The position numbers and the translations under genes are program-made. Below the pieces are notes generated by a model. It had not been told where the DNA came from and ran no database searches. It saw nothing but the letters and a program-made list of their open reading frames with translations. Of a stretch of DNA of 39,576 bases, positions 22,825 through 29,968 are shown one piece after another. Each line of letters begins with the position of its first letter. The first letter of the stretch is position 1. The DNA is from Sivonenia sp049582005 (GTDB taxonomy: Bacteria > Cyanobacteriota > Cyanobacteriia > Gloeobacterales > PMM-0068), in contig JBAUTB010000237.1 in NCBI GenBank assembly GCA_049582005.1, positions 1-39,576 of the forward strand. Reading direction: 5' to 3'.

Positions 22825-23388
22825 TCATTCTTCCCCCTGAATCTGGGAAATGCTGAACAAGGCGCGAAAAGGAATATTGGCTGCGTGATAAAGCTCTTCT
22901 CCTCCTTGTTCTCGGTCTACCACCGCCAGGATGCCCAGGACTTTCCAGCCCATATTCCGCACCGCTTCCACGGCTTTTAGGGCAGAGCCGCCTGTGGTAA
23001 CGACATCTTCTAAAATGACGACGCCACTCCCTGCCGGTAACGGTGGACTTTCTACCTGGGCATTTTTGCCATAGCCTTTGGGTTCCTTGCGGATTAGAAA
23101 GGCACTAAGCGGCTTTTCTTTGAGGTAGGAAACCATGGAAACTGCCGTTGCTAAGGGGTCAGCTCCCATGGTCAGGCCTCCAATGGCCACGGTGTCTTTG
23201 GGGAGCAGGTTAAAGAGCAAAGTGCCAATCAACCAGGCTCCTTCTGGATCTAGAGAGACTTGTTTGACATCAATGTAATATTTACTAGCTTGACCGGAGG
23301 AAAGGGTGAAATCCCCGGTGCGATAGGCTCGTTCGCGGATCAATTGCAGTAAGCGATGTTCTTCTTGTTCAATAAATTTGGGATACAT
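22825..23388 (-). CDS. pyrE: orotate phosphoribosyltransferase
   Basis: A 187-residue type I phosphoribosyltransferase that makes orotidine 5'-phosphate from orotate and PRPP in pyrimidine synthesis. The start GDFTLSSGQASKYYIDVKQV is the family's substrate-binding region. VAIGGLTMGADPLATAV forms the middle, and VVILEDVVTTGGSALKAV is the PRPP-binding signature. Length and motifs are normal. It lies on the minus strand with the ABA4-like gene 55 bp upstream in the same direction. Confidence 0.96.
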   Translation of the reverse strand: MYPKFIEQEEHRLLQLIRERAYRTGDFTLSSGQASKYYIDVKQVSLDPEGAWLIGTLLFNLLPKDTVAIGGLTMGADPLATAVSMVSYLKEKPLSAFLIRKEPKGYGKNAQVESPPLPAGSGVVILEDVVTTGGSALKAVEAVRNMGWKVLGILAVVDREQGGEELYHAANIPFRALFSISQIQGEE

Positions 23389-23443
23389 AGGGATCTAGCC
23401 TAGAACGCTTTTAGATTCTACTAGGCTGTTTCGTCCTTTCTAT

Positions 23444-23902
23444 CTAGCGATCATCCCGATAGAGCGGTTTTTCCTGAGGATCAAAGGTTTCCATAAGCCC
23501 CTGCGTGATGGCATGGGAGAGCAGTCCCAAAGGTCCGGCGAACAGACAAAGAATCAAAGAATGAGTGGTCCAGACCCCCGTTCGCTGCCCTTTCCAGTAA
23601 ATCCAACGGCCTACGAAAAGGTCCATCACCAAAAAATGGATCCAGGCAACGGCTGTAAACTGTTCTTTGCTAAAGATCTTTGCAAGATCCTTCAATTGAG
23701 GATTAGACAGTACTTTGATAGATTCAGGCGTAAGCGCCCCAAAGAGTAAAAAGAGATAGAGTCCTGCCAAAAGCGCATAGGGAATTAGAGACTGCATAAC
23801 CCAACGCGTAAACTTCCAATTGGGCAACAAAATCATCAAAGCCCAAAAAGGTAAGACCGCTATATTTGCTGCTTGAAAGACTAAAGCAATCGACGTTCCC
23901 AT
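23444..23902 (-). CDS. ABA4-like (DUF4281) membrane protein
   Basis: About 152 residues with four hydrophobic segments, among them FQAANIAVLPFWALMILLP, LIPYALLAGLYLFLLFGA, VAWIHFLVMDLFVGRWIYW and LILCLFAGPLGLLSHAI. The WIHFLxxDLFVGRW and GPLGLL motifs identify the ABA4/DUF4281 family. Plant ABA4 is required for neoxanthin synthesis; cyanobacterial members have no settled role. I prefer the ATG at 23902, preceded by TATAGGT, over one 30 bp upstream that would add a non-hydrophobic MCVGRVAYRY. It may be co-transcribed with pyrE. Confidence 0.85.
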   Translation of the reverse strand: MGTSIALVFQAANIAVLPFWALMILLPNWKFTRWVMQSLIPYALLAGLYLFLLFGALTPESIKVLSNPQLKDLAKIFSKEQFTAVAWIHFLVMDLFVGRWIYWKGQRTGVWTTHSLILCLFAGPLGLLSHAITQGLMETFDPQEKPLYRDDR

Positions 23903-24051
23903 ATACCTATAAGCTACACGCCCAACGCACAATGATCGCTTTTCATACTAAATATGAGCAGCTTTGCTGTCAGTTTATTCATGGCTTAATGGCGATGCGG
24001 TGTGCCCATGGCTGACAAATCAGCCAAGACCTCCTAGCCTGGAATAGTCTT

Positions 24052-24978
24052 GTGATTTGTTCGTCTATGAATCTTCTCCACGGTAAGGCTCTGTTTTTTG
24101 CGTTTCTGATAGCCCCTCTCTATGTTCCTGCTGTTAGGGCTGAAGCGCTCTTTTTAGAAAGTGCGAAAACGCGGCAGGACCCAGCTAAGGGAGAATTTGA
24201 CCCGTTTGTCGTGATCAAAGGCTTAACCCAGAATCCCGAGGGCATTTGGACCTCAACCGCAGCTAAATCTAAGCCAACTCCAGAAGCTGCCAAACCTGAG
24301 CCTCAGGCATCGGCTGCCTCTTTTTCCGGAGAAAAAGTATTATCGCCCTTGACGATGCCGGAACTGGTGATTCAAGACCCTGCTACAGGGCGTCGGATTG
24401 TTTTGGGAAAAAATGAGAGCTTCCCGATTCCTGGAAATACGGCAGATCCTTCGATCGCCCAGGAAAAGCTCCTTTATCCTTTTAGCCAGTCTTTCCTGCT
24501 CACCATTCCCTATGGTCTCCGAGCTCATCCAAGCACCGGAGTACCCAGTTTGTATCGGGGGGGAGGTATTGCTGCTCCCAAGGGGACTCCAGTGCTTGCT
24601 TCTTTCTCTGGGAGTGTCTTGACGGCAGGTGCTATGGGCAACTTGGGCAATGGAGTGGTTTTGGGGCATGGCAATGATCGCCGGACGCGGTATGGGCACC
24701 TGGAAAAAGTTTTGGTCCGCCCTGGAACTTTTGTAGTTCAAGGTCAAAAAATTGGTTTGGTCGGAGAAACGGGCCAGGTGAGCGAACCCTTGCTCCATTT
24801 TGAGATATGGCAGCGAGAGAAAAAAGAATGGACCGCCAAAAATCCTACCGCTTTACTTAAGTTCGACGCCAACACCTACAAGGCGGCGATGAAGTTCCAA
24901 TCCCTCTCCAGCCGATCTGTTCGAGGGGTTAAAGGAGTTCCAACCCGATTACCGCAACCTCCCAAATTATTGAAATAA
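24052..24978 (+). CDS. exported, probably non-catalytic M23/LytM-domain protein
   Basis: A 308-residue exported protein. Its N-terminal signal (ALFFAFLIAPLYVPAVRAEA) is followed by a low-complexity linker rich in Lys, Pro, Ala and Glu, and a C-terminal LytM domain from about residue 150. The fold markers are clear (YGLRAHPSTG, IAAPKGTPVLASFSGSVLTA, GETGQVSEPLLHFEIW). Where active enzymes have HxxxD, this one has Tyr168 and Gly172; where they have HLH it has LLH. Only His216 (RYGHL) and the last His (249) remain. It therefore resembles NlpD/EnvC-type degenerate LytM proteins that activate amidases or scaffold the envelope. The reading frame opens with GTG at 24052; an ATG at 24067 is an equally likely start. 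Confidence 0.88.
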   Translation: MICSSMNLLHGKALFFAFLIAPLYVPAVRAEALFLESAKTRQDPAKGEFDPFVVIKGLTQNPEGIWTSTAAKSKPTPEAAKPEPQASAASFSGEKVLSPLTMPELVIQDPATGRRIVLGKNESFPIPGNTADPSIAQEKLLYPFSQSFLLTIPYGLRAHPSTGVPSLYRGGGIAAPKGTPVLASFSGSVLTAGAMGNLGNGVVLGHGNDRRTRYGHLEKVLVRPGTFVVQGQKIGLVGETGQVSEPLLHFEIWQREKKEWTAKNPTALLKFDANTYKAAMKFQSLSSRSVRGVKGVPTRLPQPPKLLK

Positions 24979-25048
24979 GATCGGGCTTCTGTCTTTTGAT
25001 AGCATGAGAGACGTTCTAAATCTGAGCTAGCAGCCTAGAGGAATTCCC

Positions 25049-26347
25049 TTGATCGAACGCTATACCCTCGCCCCGATGGCCGCAGTGTGGAGCGATGAAC
25101 AAAAATACCGCAATTGGCTGGACGTGGAAATAGCAGCCTGTAAGGCCATGAACCGTTTGGGCCAGATTCCTTCGGAAGCCTTAGAGGAAATCAAGACTAA
25201 AGCTAATTTTTCCGTAGAACGGATTGCTGAACTTGAAGCTGAAGTGAAGCACGATGTGATCGCTTTTTTGACGAATGTCAATGAACACGTAGGTGAGGCC
25301 GGACGCTACATTCATCTCGGCATGACCAGTTCAGACGTTTTGGATACGGCTTTGGCCCTCCAGCTCGTCCAGACCATCGATCTGCTGCTCAGCGTCCTGG
25401 AAGATGCCATTGAAGCGGTACGCAGTAAAGCTAAGGACCATCGATACACAATCATGGTAGGCCGTACCCACGGTATTCATGCGGAACCGATGACCTTTGG
25501 GTTTAAGCTCTGTGGTTGGTTGGCAGAGTTGGAACGTCATCGTGAACGTTTGCAGCAAACTCGGGTACGGGTGGCCGTGGGCAAAATTTCCGGAGCCGTC
25601 GGTACCTACGCCAATATCGATCCCCGTGTGGAAGCGTGGACCTGTGAAGACTTAGGCTTAACGCCCGACCTGGCTTCCACCCAAATCATTGCGCGCGACC
25701 GCCATGGTGAATTTGCGCAAACCCTGGCCCTGCTCGCTTCCTCGATAGAGCGTTTCTGTGTGGAGATTCGTAACCTCCAAAGAACCGATGTTCTAGAGGT
25801 GGAAGAGTTCTTTGCCAAAGGGCAAAAGGGTTCTTCGGCGATGCCCCACAAGCGCAATCCTGTGACTTCAGAGCAGCTCACGGGACTAGCGCGGATTGTA
25901 CGCAGCAATGCTATCGCTGCTTGGGAAAATATACCTCTTTGGCATGAGCGGGATATTTCTCATAGCTCTGTAGAGCGGGTGATTTTGCCGGATTCTTCGA
26001 TTCTGCTTCATTACATGCTGGTAAAGTTTACAGACCTGACCCGTAATTTGCTGGTTCACGAAGAAAATATGGCCCGTAATTTAAATGTCTATGGAGGTGT
26101 GATTTTCTCTCAACGGGTCCTGCTCAGTTTGGTCAGTAAAGGAATGAGCCGTGAAGAGGCCTATCGCTTGGTCCAACGCAATGCCCATAGTGCCTGGAAT
26201 ACCGAGAGTGGAAGCTTCAGGATTAACCTGTTGGCGGATCCAGAGGTCATGGCCCATCTTTCTGAGGATGAATTGGAAAACTGTTTCGACCCCAAGGAAC
26301 ACCTGAAAAATCTGGAACAGGTATTCGCACGGTTGGGTCTTGGTTAG
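25049..26347 (+). CDS. purB: adenylosuccinate lyase
   Basis: A 432-residue member of the fumarase/aspartase superfamily. It acts twice in purine synthesis, releasing fumarate from SAICAR and from adenylosuccinate. Seen are MIERYTLAPMAAVWSDEQKY at the start, HLGMTSSDVLDTAL, GRTHGIHAEPMTFG (catalytic His), and the signature GSSAMPHKRNPVTSEQ, whose Ser is the catalytic base. The start is TTG at 25049, supported by AGAGGAA 6 bp upstream. Length is normal. Confidence 0.97.
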   Translation: MIERYTLAPMAAVWSDEQKYRNWLDVEIAACKAMNRLGQIPSEALEEIKTKANFSVERIAELEAEVKHDVIAFLTNVNEHVGEAGRYIHLGMTSSDVLDTALALQLVQTIDLLLSVLEDAIEAVRSKAKDHRYTIMVGRTHGIHAEPMTFGFKLCGWLAELERHRERLQQTRVRVAVGKISGAVGTYANIDPRVEAWTCEDLGLTPDLASTQIIARDRHGEFAQTLALLASSIERFCVEIRNLQRTDVLEVEEFFAKGQKGSSAMPHKRNPVTSEQLTGLARIVRSNAIAAWENIPLWHERDISHSSVERVILPDSSILLHYMLVKFTDLTRNLLVHEENMARNLNVYGGVIFSQRVLLSLVSKGMSREEAYRLVQRNAHSAWNTESGSFRINLLADPEVMAHLSEDELENCFDPKEHLKNLEQVFARLGLG

Positions 26348-26388
26348 CCTTCCAGCACACTGGAACTCTGTAGACTCCCCACCCTACT

Positions 26389-27735
26389 ATGGATGAACGT
26401 TCTAAGCTGCTCCAGCCGATCCTCTTTCCTTTGTTGATAGAGTGGTTCTTCTATCTAATTGCGACCGCCAATATCTTATTGGTTGTTTTTGACCTAACTT
26501 ATCTTGAATTTAGAACTTTTTATCTCACGAATGACTACCTTAGTCTGGAGCCTGTGGTCAAACTCTATGATTTCTATAAAGGGGCAGAGCCTAATCTTTA
26601 TACGCAGAAGTATATAGATACGGCACAAGATGTTAAATCACGATATATACAGAATCCTCAGGACCCAGAAATCCCTAAGCTGCTTTTGGATTTGCAAGCG
26701 CAGAGTAAGGACATCATTGATAAAGATCCCTTCGCGCGGGTAGGGAGGACAGGGAGTCTAGAGAGAATTAAAAATAGAATTCGCACGTATATGGGAAATG
26801 AGAGTTCTACTCAATCCTTTAAATCATTTTGGTCTTTAGAAAACATCAATAGAGATAAAGAAGCTTTTTCTTTCTATGAAAAAAAATTAGAGCCCCTCTT
26901 CAAATCTAATTACTATCGTGAATATGGTGAAGATGGTGAGTTTATTGATAAATTTTGGCAAATTGATCTTTACTTTATAGGCATATTCGCTGCTGAATTA
27001 CTGATCAGAGGAGTGTATATCTCAAGAAGAGCAAAGATTGGTTTTCGGCAAGCCTTGAGTACACGATGGTATGACTTTTTCTGGCTCATATTCACCGTTC
27101 ATTGGGGTTGGTTAAGGCTTTTGAGACTTATTCCTTATATTATTCGTTCCGATCAGTTGGGAACTCCTGTAGACAAGATTGTTGATTATATTAATGACCG
27201 CTATTCTATTATCCTGGCTGATAAAGTGTCTGAACTGGTAGTACTTCAAATTATTGACCAGATAGAAAATACTATCCGCCGCACCAATTATCTGGATGGA
27301 CTCCAACCTTCTAGCTCATCTAAGATCAACTATAAATTGGATGGATTTATTGACCGTCAGTCTCAGATTTTAGTCGATTCTGTTTTGCCTGACTTGAAAC
27401 CTGAAGTGGTCCAGCTTATCCATCATGTCTTGACGGCTGGACTAGAAGATAATCCAGCCTACCAAGTGCTCCAGAAAACCCCTGTCTTGGGTAAGTTGCC
27501 AAATGCTGCTTTAGAGCGTTTTATCGGGAATATTTATGGAGCTATCCTTAATATTGCCAAGGATGCTAGTACAGACTCTGAAGGAAAGGACCTTACGGAA
27601 CAGTTGGTGCGAAAATTTTCTGAAAAATTTGCAGTAGAACTGAGAACACAAAATATTGATAATGAAGTGCGCGATATCTTGATCGCTGTTTTAGAAGAAG
27701 TGAAACAAAATTATCTTCGACAAAGAAGGCTCTGA
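26389..27735 (+). CDS. uncharacterised membrane protein with voltage-sensor-like segments
   Basis: A 448-residue protein of no family I recognise. A first membrane helix covers about residues 14-36 (LIEWFFYLIATANILLVVF), then about 150 soluble residues. A cluster follows that resembles S2-S3-S4 of voltage sensors: DLYFIGIFAAELLIRGVYIS (190-210), WYDFFWLIFTVHW (227-239) and a regularly basic helix WLRLLRLIPYIIR (241-253). No pore helix or selectivity filter is present. The C-terminal about 190 residues are soluble and probably helical. It ends 5 bp before glcD, so the two are likely co-transcribed. The codons are AT-richer than those of its neighbours. Confidence 0.7.
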   Translation: MDERSKLLQPILFPLLIEWFFYLIATANILLVVFDLTYLEFRTFYLTNDYLSLEPVVKLYDFYKGAEPNLYTQKYIDTAQDVKSRYIQNPQDPEIPKLLLDLQAQSKDIIDKDPFARVGRTGSLERIKNRIRTYMGNESSTQSFKSFWSLENINRDKEAFSFYEKKLEPLFKSNYYREYGEDGEFIDKFWQIDLYFIGIFAAELLIRGVYISRRAKIGFRQALSTRWYDFFWLIFTVHWGWLRLLRLIPYIIRSDQLGTPVDKIVDYINDRYSIILADKVSELVVLQIIDQIENTIRRTNYLDGLQPSSSSKINYKLDGFIDRQSQILVDSVLPDLKPEVVQLIHHVLTAGLEDNPAYQVLQKTPVLGKLPNAALERFIGNIYGAILNIAKDASTDSEGKDLTEQLVRKFSEKFAVELRTQNIDNEVRDILIAVLEEVKQNYLRQRRL

Positions 27736-27740
27736 AGCTG

Positions 27741-29162
27741 ATGAACCGCCTCGGTTTACCTACCAATTCATTGGTGAATGACCTTCGTTTAGCGATAGGA
27801 ACAGCTTTTGTCCTCACTCAGCCTGAGGAGTTGAGGGTGTACGAAACCGATGCTGGACGCATGACGAAAAGTCTGCCTGGGATAGTCACGCTGCCAAAGT
27901 CTACTGAAGAAGTGGTCGAAATCGTCAAAATTGTCCAGCGCTATCAACGTCCGTTTACGGCAAGAGGGTCTGGCACGGGGCTTATGGGGGGAGCAATTGC
28001 CAGCCAAGGGGGCGTTGTGGTGAGTATGGCCCGGATGAATAAAATCCTGGAAATTGACGTGGCTAATCGGGTGGCGGTCATTCAGCCTGGGGTGACTAAT
28101 GCATGGCTCTGTCAACAGGCCTATCCCTATGGGTTGTACTTCCCGCCAGACCCCACTTCCCAATTTGCTTCCAGCTTGGGAGGACATGCTGCTGTGAATA
28201 TGAGTGGGCCCCACAGTCTAAAGTATGGAAGTACTGCCAACCATATTCTTGGAATAGAGATGGTTCTGGCAGATGGACAACTGCTCAGAGCAGGGGGCAA
28301 GGTCTTGGAGTCTGCTGGGCTGGATTGGGTTGGCCTCATTGTTGGTTCAGAGGGTACCCTTGGCATTATTACCAGGCTAGTGGTGCGCCTGTTGCCTGTG
28401 CCCCCTACTAGGCGCACCTTTGCTATAGTTTTTGATCGGCTTAACGATGCGGCAGAAGCGGCCCTCTTATTGTTAGCGAGAGGCTTGTTGCCTGCGGCCC
28501 TGGAACTTATCAATAGCACCGTCATAACAGCCCTATTGAACGCCTGTCCCCAATTACAAACCATACTGCAAGGTACTCGCTTTGACGCAGAGCAGGCTCT
28601 TCTACTCGTTGATTTGGATGGAGTGAAGAACCCCACCATGGGCTTAGACACTCAGGAAAAAGTTCTTCAGGGGATTTGCCAGGAATTGAAAGCCCCGCTT
28701 TGTTATAGGGCCAAAGACGCACAGGAGGGTACCTTCCTTTGGCAAGCCTACCACCAAGCTGTAGGAGCTACAGGTCGACTGGCGAATGCCTATTTCCTTC
28801 AAGATGGAGTAGTACCGCTTTCCAAACTTCCTGAAGTGGTGAATCGGCTCAGTGCGGTTGGACGCAGCTATGGACTGAAGGTCGGCTATCTCATTCATGG
28901 GGGGGAGGGTCATCTATTGCCCCTGTTGCTCTACGACAAAAAAGACCCGGAGCAGATCAGCCAAGTGCGTCAGTGTGGGATGGAAATGATGCAAATCTTC
29001 ATGGCGGTCGGGGGAAATATTGGAGGAACTTCCGGGATTGGCTTAGAAAAACGGGAAGCTTTGTCCCGATTTTTCCAACCTGCAGACCTGGAAGCAATGA
29101 AAAAAATTCGTGGGGTCTTTGACCCAGAAGCTGTGTGTAATCCAGATAAAATATTTCTGTAA
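27741..29162 (+). CDS. glcD: FAD-linked oxidase, glycolate oxidase subunit GlcD-like
   Basis: A 473-residue flavoprotein of the PCMH/vanillyl-alcohol oxidase fold. The FAD-binding domain shows FTARGSGTGLMGGAIA, the pyrophosphate loop, and SSLGGHAAVNMSGPHSLKYG. The C-terminal FAD-oxidase domain ends with the typical KKIRGVFDPEAVCNPDKIF. GlcD oxidises glycolate to glyoxylate in photorespiration, usually with GlcE and GlcF subunits. Neither is present nearby, so a D-lactate dehydrogenase role is also possible. It follows the voltage-sensor-like gene by 5 bp. Confidence 0.9.
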   Translation: MNRLGLPTNSLVNDLRLAIGTAFVLTQPEELRVYETDAGRMTKSLPGIVTLPKSTEEVVEIVKIVQRYQRPFTARGSGTGLMGGAIASQGGVVVSMARMNKILEIDVANRVAVIQPGVTNAWLCQQAYPYGLYFPPDPTSQFASSLGGHAAVNMSGPHSLKYGSTANHILGIEMVLADGQLLRAGGKVLESAGLDWVGLIVGSEGTLGIITRLVVRLLPVPPTRRTFAIVFDRLNDAAEAALLLLARGLLPAALELINSTVITALLNACPQLQTILQGTRFDAEQALLLVDLDGVKNPTMGLDTQEKVLQGICQELKAPLCYRAKDAQEGTFLWQAYHQAVGATGRLANAYFLQDGVVPLSKLPEVVNRLSAVGRSYGLKVGYLIHGGEGHLLPLLLYDKKDPEQISQVRQCGMEMMQIFMAVGGNIGGTSGIGLEKREALSRFFQPADLEAMKKIRGVFDPEAVCNPDKIFL

Positions 29163-29248
29163 GCAAATGTAAAGTATGGTCAGAGTTCCTGTAACCCAAA
29201 ATGTGGTACATGTAATCCTGACTTGCCAAGCCCTAAAAAGACCCTGCC

Positions 29249-29710
29249 ATGAAAACGTTTTATGTCCTTTTAAGTGCACTTTTGCTCCTGTCCACTAGCC
29301 CTAGGGCATTTGCTCAGGAAAAAGCTGCACCTGCGAAACCTACAGCGGCTCCGGCTTCGGGTGTGGATGCTTTAGCCAACGAACTGGCTCAAAAGTTCAC
29401 CCCGATCCGCATGCCTGGTTTCGAAATCAACCAGGTGCCATTCTCCTATCGATTTGCCGCTATCTGTAATGAAAAGACCAAAGAGATTTTAGAAGATTAC
29501 TTTTCAACCAGTTTTAGTAGACAAGGTAGTGTAGTGCTCACCAAGCCAGAGCAACTACCCTCTAATTTTCGTAATGTTTCTAATTGCCCCAAATGCCGTG
29601 CAGAGAAAGAGTCTAGAAGCCGTATCGATAACTCTTTTGGGGACTGGTTGCGTCGGACTGCGACGAGTTTCCGAGACGAGGTGGCGGCCTTCTGCAAAAC
29701 GCGTAAATGA
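29249..29710 (+). CDS. small secreted cysteine-containing hypothetical protein
   Basis: A 153-residue exported protein. The signal peptide MKTFYVLLSALLLLS..RAFAQ is clear, with cleavage after AFA, followed by a Lys/Pro/Ala linker. The mature domain has IRMPGFEINQVPFSYRFAAI, one Cys in AICNEKTK, a CPKC motif and a last Cys in AAFCKTRK. Four cysteines suggest two disulfides or a metal-binding knuckle. The C-terminal GDWLRRTATSFRDEVAAFC is repeated in degenerate form just downstream. No family is recognised. Confidence 0.75.
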   Translation: MKTFYVLLSALLLLSTSPRAFAQEKAAPAKPTAAPASGVDALANELAQKFTPIRMPGFEINQVPFSYRFAAICNEKTKEILEDYFSTSFSRQGSVVLTKPEQLPSNFRNVSNCPKCRAEKESRSRIDNSFGDWLRRTATSFRDEVAAFCKTRK

Positions 29711-29796
29711 AGTATGCTCACAATTACTCTGAATCTATAAAGCCTTTTCACTAATTTGTAACGGCAAAAACTGATTCGAGTGAAGCACGATATATT

Positions 29797-29960
29797 GTGC
29801 CCGTAAAGTGTGCCTATTGCATGCGGTCTAGCATGGCTATGGCTATCTATATAAAGTCCAGAATAAAACCCGAATTAACCACGCTTTTAGCGATTGGTTG
29901 CGTGCGACCCCCCAAAGCTTTCGTGAAGAAGTATCTACTTTTTGTGAAACCCGTGTTTAG
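29797..29960 (+). pseudogene. frameshifted remnant of a tandem paralog of the preceding secreted protein
   Basis: In one frame VKCAYCMRSS (near 29800) parallels the CPKC region of the upstream gene. In another frame, NKTRINHAFSDWLRATPQSF followed by REEVSTFCETRV and a TAG at 29958-29960 parallels SRIDNSFGDWLRRTATSFRDEVAAFCKTRK. Both the order and the spacing match, so this is the 3' half of a duplicated copy broken by at least one frameshift. No signal peptide part is found. It ends 8 bp before the GH31 start. Confidence 0.75.
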
Positions 29961-29968
29961 CTTGGGAT

